In this document: positions 1-9,379 of the stretch, in pieces
How the letters are laid out: each line of letters begins with the position of its first letter
How positions within the stretch are numbered: the stretch's first letter is position 1
Assembly: GCF_042453785.1 (NCBI RefSeq)
Contig: NC_091671.1
Coordinates: forward strand, 37,773,001 to 37,837,000
DNA from: Malus domestica
Lineage: Eukaryota; Streptophyta; Magnoliopsida; Rosales; Rosaceae
DNA length: 64,000 nt
Direction of reading: 5' to 3'
The notes under the pieces: generated by a model
The model's database searches: none
Told to the model about the DNA's origin: nothing
Seen by the model: only the letters and a program-made list of their open reading frames with translations
Position numbers and translations under genes: made by a program

Positions 1-1532
1 AGGTTTTTCCTTGGCCGGTTCTTCCTTGGTTCCCATTGTGGGTTGGACGTGAAACTGTCTCCCTCGTGACGCCCTCGTTTCTTCCCACTCTGTTCTTTCA
101 TCACAGCTTCGATGATGGGAGCTAATTCGAATGGGTCATCGTTCACCTCCTTGTTGTTATCCGAGTTATTTCCTTGGTCCCCCTCCCTGATATTGACTTC
201 CTCTCTTGTAAGAGTGCCTCTGTCTAAGTCCTCTACCTGGTTCGGAAAGGAGTTAAGGTCGATACCTTGACTGTGCCCAGGAGGCGTCTCCAGAGTCTTG
301 TTCGTGATGTCCTCCTCTTGGAGTTCGAACAGCACCACATGTTCCGCTCCAGTAGCAAGAACTCCTCCAGGTCCAATTAATCCGGCGTCGAAAGCAGCTT
401 CCCTTGCCATTCGCGCACCTTCCTCTTCCTCCCGTTTAGTTTGAAGTCTATCATTTGCCTTGGATTCTCCAGTACGTTGTTTGTTAGTGGACCATTTAGG
501 CTTGTTGGGCGATATAGCCGTGTCAGTCACCTCTTCCACCATCGTAGAGAGACAGATGTTCCCACTCGGGGTTTTAGAGCCACTAAAAGGTGTTTGGCCT
601 CCCATGCCGGATCCAGCTGATGATCTTCCAGATCTCCACCCACCATATGCCTCTTCACTCCGTTCCTGTTTGTAACTTTCTGAGCTTCGTCGCCCACCAT
701 TTGAGCCAAAAGAAGTTCTACTGCGTGAGGCATTCCCTAATAAATTTCCCCGTAGGTCTGTAGTAGCGTCCAACCCACGAAATGCCCATTCTTCGTCATT
801 CTCCTCACTGATCATACAATCAGACTCTTCGCCTTTCTTTGAGGGTTTACAAGTGCTGGTGGTATGTCCAAGTAATCCACAGTTTAGACAGTACTTCGGT
901 AGAGCTTCGTATTTGAAGTCAACCCAAACTTTCCCTTCGTCTGGAAAGTTAACAAAAGTTCCCCGCATGAGGGGTTCCCGGACATTGAATCTAACCTTCA
1001 CTCGAAGGAATCTACCAATGCAATCCCGACTCCCTGATTTATCGACCTTACGCACGGTCCCAATCAATCCCCCGATAGTTTCTGCGACCGCTTTCCTCAT
1101 GTTCAGAACAGGAACATTGTGGATTTGGGTCCAGAATGTGCCCAGGTTGAGTGGCGTCCATTTATTTAGCCCAGGCTCTGATCTGTCAGCTACCATGACC
1201 AAATCCTGTTTAAAGACCCAGGGTTGCTCAACATCCAAGACTCTCTGTATATCACGTTGGCTGGCAAATCTGGCAAGGAATCTGCGATCCCCAATGTCTC
1301 TGATGGAGACTCCATCCCTGCCTCGCCACAAGGACATGAAACAGTCAATAAACACTTCGCCCTTCACCTCCTTGCAGGTCAGCACTTCAGCAATCATGGT
1401 GTATTGGAACCCCAGTAAAGCCCTTTTTACATCATTTCTTTCAATGTTGACACCCCCAAGCTCCTTCTCAGACAGCCGCAACTTGGACCCAAAACGATTC
1501 CCCAATTCATCCATCTCACCTGTCTTACTCAT
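1..1532 (-). CDS. DUF4283 / zinc-knuckle protein, LINE ORF1-like (partial, runs off left edge)
   Basis: Reading the minus strand from an ATG at 1530-1532, one frame stays open to the left edge, so the 3' end lies outside. The first part resembles the plant DUF4283 domain (FIDCFMSLWRGRDGVSIRDI, then a region ending RGTFVNFPDEGKVWVDF). It is followed by a CX2CX4HX4C zinc knuckle at about 850-894 (CLNCGLLGHTTSTC) and a long polar, charged tail rich in Arg, Ser, Glu and Asn. This order is typical of the nucleic-acid-binding ORF1 protein of plant L1-type LINEs and of related At4g02000-like proteins. The frame is also open upstream of the chosen ATG to at least about 1750, so the true start is uncertain; a second in-frame ATG lies at 1512-1514. 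ORF2 (endonuclease and reverse transcriptase) would lie left of the window, so calling it a LINE is an inference. Plus-strand frames here are antisense shadows. Confidence 0.75.
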   Translation of the reverse strand, partial: MSKTGEMDELGNRFGSKLRLSEKELGGVNIERNDVKRALLGFQYTMIAEVLTCKEVKGEVFIDCFMSLWRGRDGVSIRDIGDRRFLARFASQRDIQRVLDVEQPWVFKQDLVMVADRSEPGLNKWTPLNLGTFWTQIHNVPVLNMRKAVAETIGGLIGTVRKVDKSGSRDCIGRFLRVKVRFNVREPLMRGTFVNFPDEGKVWVDFKYEALPKYCLNCGLLGHTTSTCKPSKKGEESDCMISEENDEEWAFRGLDATTDLRGNLLGNASRSRTSFGSNGGRRSSESYKQERSEEAYGGWRSGRSSAGSGMGGQTPFSGSKTPSGNICLSTMVEEVTDTAISPNKPKWSTNKQRTGESKANDRLQTKREEEEGARMAREAAFDAGLIGPGGVLATGAEHVVLFELQEEDITNKTLETPPGHSQGIDLNSFPNQVEDLDRGTLTREEVNIREGDQGNNSDNNKEVNDDPFELAPIIEAVMKEQSGKKRGRHEGDSFTSNPQWEPRKNRPRKN

Positions 1533-2040
1533 AGGAATACCCCGCCGGAACCCCTTAACGTGGGCCCTTCTTACTACACCAGTAGATTCTACTGATATCA
1601 AGATTTCAGACACGCAGCCCCAATTCCGAAAATCACCGACCCAAATCCGCACGAAGCGGAATCTAGGCAGATCCAGCACAATATCCCATTGCCCAGTTGA
1701 TGCACACCAAAAGCATTTTACCAGCTGACAGCGACACAAAGAAAGAGCAATTACCCGGAGGTGTGGTAACAGTAGCGAAGGGCCAGGGATCTGGCGCACA
1801 GAGATTGTCAGTCAGACCCAGCACCCAATCCAACTTGACTCCATCAGGCCTCAGATTTGCTTACAGGAGAGTAAACTCGAAGATCCCACAAGTCCACGCG
1901 GGTTTCGACGGAGTCGGTGGGGATATGGAAGATCTGCGGCAGCTCAGGACCAGCCAAAAAAACCCTAACAAAAACCCTCCTTGTGAGGGACAAATCGCCG
2001 CGCGTGAGGCGCGTACAGTCAATGTGGGAATGTTTCCCAA

Positions 2041-2330
2041 TTAGACTGTAAGTTTTGGGTTTGGCTCGAGAATTAAGGTCCAGGTTCCAGAGCTCGGGGA
2101 CTAGGCCAAGAAGTCTGGTACCTGAGCTCAGAGCTTTAGGTGTGAACTAAGGGCTCAAGCCCAAACTAGAGCCCCAAGCTTTAGGTTTGGGACTCAGCAC
2201 TCGGGGTTTATGTCCTAGATCCCTAGCTTGGATTTTGGGTCCTGAGTGGCGGGTCCAGGTTTGAGTTTTTGAGGCTTGGAGTTAATGCCCGGGGCTTGGA
2301 GTCCTAGGCCCGAGTGAATTTGTAAATTTG
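2041..2330. repeat. Degenerate short-period repeat, GC-richer than surroundings
   Basis: The stretch is built from imperfect recurrences of motifs such as GGTTTGGGACTC, GAGCTC, CTTGGA, CCTAGG and GGGCTTGGAG. No reading frame, RNA fold or known element was recognised. It lies between the DUF4283 gene and the Copia element and may be a decayed minisatellite. Confidence 0.4.
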
Positions 2331-2530
2331 GAACGCTCATTTCCAAATTATACAAGTGAACCAAAACAATGGAATGGTCATTCCCGAAGCATGCATGTAC
2401 CCTAATGATCCAAACATTACCTAAGATGTGGATTATTATGGTGTAACATAATTAGTTCCAAGATGAGATTCCATGTATTGAACTTGTAAGTGTGATTTTT
2501 GAAGGAGATCTACAAGAATGCATAGGTCGA

Positions 2531-2865
2531 TGTTGAAGTATAACCTTAAAGACTCTCGGTTCCAAGGGTTAGCTATCAAGGCCATCATTATATCCTAAAC
2601 TTGTAAAACAGCCATCTTCCCTTGATTTAAGGAAATTGACTTATTAGTGGCTTAACCTAGTGTTTGGTGTAATTTCTTGATTTAAGGATTAGACTAGGCC
2701 TATATTTACCTAATCACTAGGGTTCCCTTTGGTTTACCCGATCACTAGCGTTTCCTTTGGTAGCTTGCAGCCAACTCTCATTCTTCTCTCTTCTCTCTTA
2801 TATATTTGGTCTCTTGTACATTGATACTCATGAAATACATTACAATTTGAACCAGAAAATCAACA
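2531..2865 (+). repeat. 5' LTR of the Copia element (335 bp)
   Basis: It aligns over its whole length with 11221-11599. It starts TGTTGAAG and ends AATCAACA, giving short inverted ends TGTTGA/TCAACA. It has a private duplication of the ATCACTAG(G/C)GTT(T)CC segment near 2715-2760. Confidence 0.93.
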
Positions 2866-2941
2866 TGGCATCAAAGCAGGTTCTTTGGTAACCTATCTCT
2901 GCTCACTCTTACTGCTGCGACTTTTATTCAAATCCTAAACC

Positions 2942-3964
2942 ATGGCTGAAGAAAGTTCAATGAACCGTGAAGATGAAACCCAGCATAGTATCTCCTCAAA
3001 TTTCTCAGATATTGAGGTTAACACCAATCAACATATGTGTTCAATTCTATTGAACGAGTTCAATTACCTTCCTTGGTCTCGAGCTGTTTTGCTAGCTCTT
3101 GGAGGCAAAGGAAAGTTAGGGTTTGTAAATGGAAGCATGGAAGCTCCAGATAATTATTCTTCCACATACGATGCATGGTTGTGCAAAGACCAACTTGTCA
3201 TGTCCTTACTGCTCAACATCATGGAGAAATATGTTGCTGAGATTTTTAGCTACTCCAATTCCTCACATGATATCTGGAAAGCCTTAAAGGATATGTATGG
3301 AAATCAAAACAACTATTCACGTGTTTTCCAACTGAAGAAGGACATTGCTAGTGTTCAACAAGAAGGGAAAACATTTGTTCAACATCTTGGAAGCCTCAAA
3401 ACCATGTGGAATGAGATGGATGTCTATCTCCCACACACCACAGACCTTACCATCCTCCTAAAACGAGCTAAGGAAGATAGAATTTACTAGCTGCTAGGGA
3501 GTTTGAGCTCTGAGTACGAGGATTTAAGGAGTCACATCTTGATGAGTCAAGAACTGCCCACCATCAACAATGTATGGGCCATTATTCAATGAGAAGAAGT
3601 GAGGAAGAAGGTGATGAATGTTCAACACAGCTTGAGATTGACTAAGACTCATGCATACGGTTCAAGTTACAAGAACTCAGAGGTCAAAGTGTACAAGGGT
3701 AGAAATACACACCTAAAATGCAAATATTGCAATGGTGTTGGGCATGTGGAAGAAAAATGTTGGGAACTTCATCCTGAACTCAAGCCTAAGTTTAGCAAAG
3801 ATGGAAAAATGATACCAAGGTCCTCTCAGCAACCCCACTACAAGGCACAACTTGCTAATGCTCATCCTCCTACCACTCCACAAGGATCTATGGAGTTCAC
3901 TGCAAATCCATTGTCACTTATTAATGAATTTGTAGCTTTCCTACAAAGTAAGGGACACAGATGA
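2942..3964 (+). pseudogene. Copia gag pseudogene
   Basis: This is the gag frame of the Copia element. The N-terminal part resembles the plant Copia gag (UBN2-type) domain, with motifs such as NYLPWSRAVLLAL and a stretch on constraining the peptide to a short length (SHDIWKALKDMYG). Near 3718-3771 there is a CX2CX4HX4C zinc knuckle (CKYCNGVGHVEEKC) for RNA packaging. The same frame is broken by a TAG at 3488-3490, a TGA at 3590-3592 and a TGA at 3962-3964, so it is a pseudogene. The start at 2942 lies 77 bp after the 5' LTR, a normal position. Confidence 0.85.
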
Positions 3965-4089
3965 GCCTCACATGGTCAAGGAAATGAAGAGGGCAATCAC
4001 ACAGCTATGTTAGGACAGTTTGCCAGCTTCCTCACTGGAAATGAGATAGTACCACAGGATGAAGCACTAGGTATACCTAAAGCTTTCAC

Positions 4090-4432
4090 TACTGCCTTAT
4101 TAACTAGTGTTGAAAAATTTGTTGGATAATTTATTCAGGCGCCATTGATCACATGACAAACAAAGTCACAAACTTGCATAACTTTAAACCTTTTTCAAGT
4201 CCTTCACATGTGCCTGTTGCAAATGGAAATAATGTCTTAGTTTTAGGTAAAGGAGAAATCAACTTGCTCGCTCTCACATAGAAAGCCTTCTACTGCCTTA
4301 TATGTACTAACCTTTCCTTTTCAACTTTTGTCAATTGGAAAGATCATAAACACCCTAAATTGTCATGCCATTTTCTTACCAAATAATGTGATGTTTTAGG
4401 ATGTTCTCACCATGAAGATGATTGGTGAAGAG
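4090..4432 (+). pseudogene. Copia protease region, decayed
   Basis: Around 4123-4160 a frame reads IYSG.IDHMTN, matching the Copia aspartic protease start, but the catalytic Asp of the usual D-S-G triad reads Tyr. Several frames must be joined to follow it. It is cut at 4433-4437 by the Gypsy-like insertion and resumes at 8130. Confidence 0.6.
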
Positions 4433-4437
4433 GTCTT

Positions 4438-4796
4438 TGTTTATACCATATTTAAGGCCTCGTATTTAGACCTCGTATAAATACCCGAGGGACTTAAATG
4501 TAATTATGTAATAAAGGAGGGGCAAATATGTAATAAGTGAGGAGTCCTTATTCTATAAAATGACCCCTCACCCTCACAATTAGAGGAGGCTAATTCCTAG
4601 GCCTGAGATCCCCTCTCTCACCCTCAGAAGCTCTCACCTTCTCCCTCTCTATCCTCTCAGAGAAATACAATACAATCAGTGTGGACGTAGCCCAAACCTT
4701 GGGGTGAACCACGACACATCTTGTGTTATTTACATTTCATGCAGATTCACGGTCGGATTTACGTTGTACCAAGACCTCCGGTTTTATGCATCAACA
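4438..4796 (+). repeat. 5' LTR of the nested Gypsy-like element (359 bp)
   Basis: It aligns with 7786-8124. A TATA-like TTATTCTATAAAATG lies at about 4548-4562, followed by a CT-rich leader (CCCTCTCTCACCCTC). This suggests the usual U3/R boundary just after the TATA box. Confidence 0.93.
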
Positions 4797-5194
4797 TTTG
4801 GCGCCGTCTGTGGGAAACGATACGAAAAGTTATGTCGGTTCTCTTTCATTTTTTCACCTCCGCCGTGAATCTGCAAAATCACAAAAAAACCTTCGCAAGA
4901 CTCCCTCTTTACTGAAAATCTCTCCAAATAAACACTCCATTAAGTCTGCCATCACTCTAGACAAAAAGCCAGAGCAATTACTTATCCAATAGGTTATTGA
5001 AGAAGATGAACTCTCAAAGCGTCAAACACATATCAGAGTGTTTTATCATTCCACACCATGTCTCAGAGGAATCACAGCAGCCATTATACTTGGCACCCAC
5101 TGACCTCGTCATGCTCTCTGTCCACTATATCCAGAAATGCCTCCTTGTTTATTTTGGACAAGCTCAAGCATTATCTTTCCCTCTCTCTTGTTCA

Positions 5195-5283
5195 CTTTGG
5201 CATCAATTCCACCGATGTCATCCTCGAGATCGGTCCCGGTACTGGTAATCTCACCAAGAAGCTTCTAGAAGCTAGTAAGAGGA
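5195..5283 (+). pseudogene. Captured DIM1-like rRNA dimethyladenosine transferase fragment
   Basis: One frame reads STDVILEIGPGTGNLTKKLL, the S-adenosylmethionine-binding motif I (GxGxGxLT) of plant DIM1-type 18S rRNA dimethylases; the flanking residues GIN and EASK also fit. Only about 30 residues of the roughly 350-residue family are present. The match ends abruptly near 5283 and adjoins unrelated sequence, as expected of a captured exon scrap. It lies inside the Gypsy-like element in sense orientation. I infer no function. Confidence 0.65.
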
Positions 5284-5322
5284 CGAAGTCGTTTCGCTTT
5301 CCGTCACCTCTGCGCCCCCAGA

Positions 5323-5428
5323 AAAAAGTACAGGGTTGAAGAATATTACAAGAAACAAGAAAGGCTTCTTGAAGGGTTCAATGAGATGGAGACCATGACT
5401 GAAGAGGGTTGGTTGTCCACAAGTCTTA
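5323..5428 (+). pseudogene. Captured metal tolerance protein (MTP, cation efflux) fragment
   Basis: The frame reads [20 protein letters not shown], then MTEEG. This is the conserved cytosolic segment just before the first membrane helix of manganese-type plant MTP/CDF transporters (MTP8-11 group, closest to MTP9/10). About 35 residues are present of the usual roughly 400. It begins 40 bp after the DIM1-like scrap in a different frame, so the two were joined as DNA and not as a designed fusion. Confidence 0.65.
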
Positions 5429-5624
5429 ACAGAGCAGAATCCGCAACAATGAGCGACGGCGACAAGACTAGGACGATGACTCCAAGTCGGACCGACAGCT
5501 TTCCGATTCGGTGGACCCACTCCGTCTCAAGCTCCGGCTCCGTCTTCTTCTTGCTCGGGATTCTTTCACCTGCGTCTCCGGCACCGAGTTTTCGACTTCT
5601 TCAGGACCGCCTGCAGATCTATCC

Positions 5625-6030
5625 CCACCATCATGGAAGTTTACAACGTCGACGACGACAACAACACCTGCCCTGTTTTGCGCCTCCCCTCACGCAACTC
5701 CACCTCCTCCTCGCCACCCTCTTCACCCTTCCAACCACCACTGCCCAAGGACCAAATCTGCCACCTAATCCACCGCTTGGACGCCTATACCGAACCATCT
5801 TCCTTCTTCGATTCCCTTTCCAAGATTACCTAGTTCGCAAGATAGTGAATGTTAGATTGGTCCATTTAGGAGCAACGAAGCTGATGTCCAAGTTGCTAGA
5901 AACTGTGTCATCGACGAAAGAAGGGCGGGGAAAGATATGCGAGGACGGCAAGTACGTGTCGAGGATCGTGCAGAGATTGCTGAAGGTGTCGAGTGCACGT
6001 GAGGGAGGTGAGCATGCAGGTGGAGGCCAG
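5625..6030 (+). pseudogene. Captured U-box/ARM (PUB22-24-like) E3 ligase fragment, tentative
   Basis: Two frames carry pieces that fit a plant U-box protein. At about 5633-5830 there is NNTCPV, followed by [12 protein letters not shown]. These resemble the end of the U-box and the linker before the armadillo repeats. At about 5850-6005 there is [14 protein letters not shown] and [20 protein letters not shown], which resemble a late ARM repeat. Conserved parts between them are missing and the frame shifts, so it cannot encode a working ligase. The family is known to me, but this match is weaker than the two upstream fragments. Confidence 0.42.
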
Positions 6031-6088
6031 ATAGGAGAATCATTTGAACGGAAGGAAGAATCATGGGGGAATACATGGGGGACAACGC

Positions 6089-6125
6089 AAGAGAAAAAGA
6101 AAAAGAAAAAGAAAAAGAAAAAGGG
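6089..6125 (+). repeat. (GAAAAA)n polypurine microsatellite
   Basis: AAGAGAAAAAGAAAAAG-type repeats follow the captured fragments directly. Apparent coding frames on both strands here are artefacts of the simple repeat. Confidence 0.8.
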
Positions 6126-6498
6126 AAGAAATGAGTAGAAATGAGCGGCAACAGAATAATAAAAGCAGAAAGCATGGCCACCCACTACTCGATCAGCCTC
6201 GGAGAAAATTGCAGAAAGCTGAGAAAAATGAAAGCAAAAGCAAAAGATTATTCCCTTGTCTGTCATCTGCCAAAAGAAAGAAAAATAAAAGCAAAATGGA
6301 GGCACATGGGGACACTATAAAAGCAGGGAATAAACATCACACCAAAATGATGTAATTTATTTTATCTTTCGGAGACATCTGTATAAACCTCATTAGAGGG
6401 AGTAATTAAAAAAAAAAACTGCAAGCCCAAAATAATGGGCTGCAATGTCATATGGAGGGCGAAGGCCCATATGCCCAAAAGAGCCAGCCCATCTATTA

Positions 6499-6845
6499 TC
6501 ACCAACCAGGTGATCAAAAGTACGCTCGGAACTCCAACATTATTCGGCAACCTGCCACTAGTACCACCAACCAGGTGATCAAAAGTATGCCCATTACTCC
6601 AAAATTATTCGGCAACCTGCCGCTATTACCACCAACCAGGTGATGAGATGTACAACCCGTACTCTAATATCATTTGGCAACTAGCCATTCATGCCACCAA
6701 CCAGGTGATGAAATGTACAACCCGTACTCTAATATCATTTGGCAACTAGCCATTCATGACACAACCAGGTGATGAAATGTACAACCCGTACTCTCCTTCA
6801 TGCCACCAACCAGGTGATCAAAAGTACGCCCAGTACTCCAAATTA
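6499..6845 (+). repeat. 65-bp tandem repeat array in the Gypsy-like element
   Basis: The motif ACCAACCAGGTGAT recurs at about 6501, 6566, 6631, 6696, 6759 (degenerate) and 6804, a period of 65 bp with a shortened last unit. Each unit also holds GTACTCYAA and a GGCAACYWGCC segment. Confidence 0.88.
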
Positions 6846-7065
6846 TACATGAGCATTACTCATGTCATTCATACATAAACATTCATGAGCATCACTCATG
6901 ACAACATCTATGAGCATCACTCATGTCAATCAACATAAATATTCATGAGCATCACTCATGTCAATCAGCTTCAAAAGCTTCATTTACAGAGCTCTAGCTT
7001 CAAAAGCTTAATTTACAAAAGCTCTAGCTTCGAAAGCTTCATTTACAGAGCTCTAGCTTCAAAGC
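6845..7065 (+). repeat. Two further short tandem arrays
   Basis: ATGAGCATCACTCATG recurs three to four times between about 6849 and 6963. AGCTTCAAAAGCTT plus ATTTACAGAGCTCTAG recurs three times between about 6966 and 7065. Both arrays have inverted-repeat character. Confidence 0.75.
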
Positions 7066-7229
7066 CTCAGTGCAGGGTATACAAATACCACCTCCGAACA
7101 ACCGCCACTTCGGCCCATACATGGATTCAATTTGAAGTCTCCAGCCAACAGACTCTATTGACCGAAGACTTAGGGGACTACACTATACACCATATATTGG
7201 GCCTCAACTGGGCCTCATGAAAAATACTT

Positions 7230-7610
7230 GGGGGACTTAGCCCATTATTTATGTATTGAGGAGCGAGCCCTTATTATATAAAAGGGACTCCCTCACTTTC
7301 ATTAGAGAGCACCCATTATTCATATACTGAGGAGCGAGCCCTTATTTTATAAAACGAACTCCCTCACCTTCATTAGAGAGCAACGCCGCCAGCTGAGCAA
7401 CCGCCTCGCCGCCAGCATCACTCTTAACCCATCACTTATGTATTGATAAGCGAGCCCTTATTCTATAAAAGAAACTCCATCACCACCATTAAAGAGCATC
7501 GCCGCCTACTGAGCAACCATATCGCCACGAGCATCAACTCTAGCCCATCATTTATGTATTGAGGCGCGAGCCCTTATTCTATAAAAGGGACTCCCTCACA
7601 TTCGACGCCA
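7230..7610 (+). repeat. Four tandem TATA-containing LTR-like units upstream of the 3' LTR
   Basis: A unit of the form GAGGAGCGAGCCCTTATTCT, ATAAAAGGGACTCCCTCAC occurs near 7256, 7330, 7446 and 7564, separated by GC-richer spacers with GCCGCC motifs. Each resembles the TATA/R part of this element's own LTR (GAGGAGTCCTTATTCTATAA). Confidence 0.7.
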
Positions 7611-7785
7611 CAAGCCGAGCAGCCTCGCAACATGTGCTACTTATAGTTGAGCATCATTTCACTTTGAGCACCACCTCATATCAAGTATCAGCTCAAGATG
7701 ACATCTAGTTACTTCGGCCCACACATGGACTGAATTTCAAGTCTCCAGCCAAAAGACTCTCTTGACTGAAGACTTGGGGGACTAC

Positions 7786-8124
7786 TGTTTATATCATATA
7801 TAGGGCATCGTATTTAGACCTCGTATAAATACTCGAGGAACTTAAATGTAATTATGTAATAAAGGAAGGGGCAAATATGTAATAAGTGAAGAGTCATTAT
7901 TCTATAAAATGATGAGGCCAATTCCTAAGCCTGAGATCCCCTCTCTCACCCTCAGAAACTCTCACCCTCTCCCTCTCTATCCTCTCAGAGAAATACAATA
8001 CAATCAGTGTGGACGTAGCCCAAACCTTGGGGTGAACCACGATACATCTTGTGTTATTTACATTTCATGCAGATTCACGGTCGGATTTACGTTGTACCAA
8101 GACCTCCGGTTTTATGCATTAACA
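7786..8124 (+). repeat. 3' LTR of the nested Gypsy-like element (339 bp)
   Basis: It is nearly identical to 4438-4796. It lacks about 20 bp around the CCCTCACCCTCACAATTAG segment of the 5' copy, and carries scattered substitutions. It ends CATTAACA, followed by target duplication GTCTT (8125-8129). Confidence 0.93.
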
Positions 8125-8129
8125 GTCTT

Positions 8130-9091
8130 CATAAATGGACTTTACTACTTGTGCAAGAATCCATTTTTACTCAAGCTCAATCATAGTCCATTGATAAAAA
8201 CCAACTTTGGCATAAGAGATTAGCTCACCCCTCTGAGGTCGTCTTGTCAAAACTGTTCCCAAACTTTTGTAAATCATAGCTTACATATGATACTTGTCAT
8301 TTTTCAAAATTTGCTAGACTGCCTTTTGGCAATTCAGTGTCTAGGACAAGTAAACCTTTTGAAATGGTGCACATTAATGTATGGGGACCAAAAAATGAAA
8401 TGGAAGGATTTAAGTACTTTGTCTTATTTGTTGATGACTTCTCTCGAGTGAGTTTTTTTATATCTTGTGAAATCAAATAGTGAAGTTCCAACCATTTTCA
8501 AGAATTTTCATATGCATGTTAAAACACAATTTCAATCAAATATTTTTAAGATCAGATAACGACACTGAATTTCTATCCAACAACATTCTTCAATACATAA
8601 GTTCTCAAGGTATCGTCCATCAAACCAGCTGTGTAAGGACCTCCCAACAAAATGGAGTAGCCGAAAGGAAAAATAGAGATCTCTTGGAGACGACTCATGC
8701 TCTCATGATACACATGAATGTCCCTAAAAAAATTTGGTCGTTTACTATCTCCACTGCCACTTACCTCATCAACATACTTCCAAGTCGTGTGCTAGGGTTT
8801 AAATCTCCCTATGAAGTACTCAAGGGTAGGCAAATTGATTTGACACACCTCAAGGTATTTGGTTGTGTTTGCTTTGTTCACATCCAAACTTTGAATCGTG
8901 ACAAACTAGATGTCAGGGCAACCAAGTGTGTGTTTTTGGGTTACTCTTCTGCCCAAAAGAGATACAAATGCTTCAATCTAGTCACTAAGAAGTGTCTAGT
9001 ATCAAGAGATATGAAGTTCAAAGAAGATTGTCCTTATTTCACTCATACAAGTCAAGGGGAGAAACTAGTTGATATGTTTCCACTTCTTTAA
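8130..9091 (+). pseudogene. Copia integrase region, decayed
   Basis: This continues the Copia pol after the nested insertion. A pre-integrase part reads NGLYYL, then HKRLAHPSE in a shifted frame. The integrase core follows: the first catalytic Asp motif is present as VHINVWGP, with Asn in place of Asp. The second catalytic Asp is kept in RSDNDTEFLS and the Glu in QQNGVAERKNR. There is a stop near 8478. The frame from 8480 to 9091 (203 aa) covers the back half of the core and the GKEVFGC-like Copia segment (HLKVFGCVCFVH). Confidence 0.82.
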
Positions 9092-9379
9092 AACTTCAAT
9101 CATCAAGTGTTGAAGAGAGACTAGCCATTATGATTCCAGAGCGCAAAAGAGTACAACTGACGTAATCACTTCCAGGGATCAAACTTGCAGTGAGAAAGAC
9201 ATGGAGTCTCACTTAGATCTTTCCCAATCTTCTACAGAGCCTCAAAGGGTTAAGAGAAATCCTCATTGAACCAGAAAACCTCTAGCTAGGTTTCAGGACT
9301 ACGTAACGTATTCCTCACGGCATCCTATCACTGAAAGTATCAGTCTTCGTGGGCTCTCTACAACTCATGCTGCTTTTCT

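Larger units (their letters stand above)
4433..8129 (+). mobile_element. Non-autonomous Gypsy-like LTR element with captured gene fragments, nested in Copia
   Basis: The element spans 4438-8124. Its LTRs start TGTTTATA and end with CATCAACA (5') or CATTAACA (3'), and are flanked by the 5-bp duplication GTCTT (4433-4437 and 8125-8129). Removing it and one GTCTT copy restores the Copia frame. TTTGGCGCCGTCTGTGGG directly after the 5' LTR is a PBS-like sequence common in plant Gypsy elements, and CTTGGGGGACTAC precedes the 3' LTR as the polypurine tract. The 3-kb interior has no gag or pol domain that I recognise. It holds fragments resembling a DIM1 methyltransferase, a metal tolerance protein and a U-box protein, then arrays of short tandem repeats. 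It must have moved using proteins made elsewhere. It is plus-oriented, like its host. Confidence 0.92.

Noticed and set aside
853..1728. 291-aa plus-strand open frame
   Set aside because: It is the antisense shadow of the minus-strand DUF4283/zinc-knuckle frame, which has clear domain motifs.
5826..6305. Minus-strand frames rich in Phe and Ser
   Set aside because: They arise from the (GAAAAA)n tract at 6089-6125 read in reverse and have no family resemblance.
6499..7065. Possible CRISPR-like array of regular repeats
   Set aside because: The units are contiguous tandem repeats without unique spacers, inside a plant retrotransposon.
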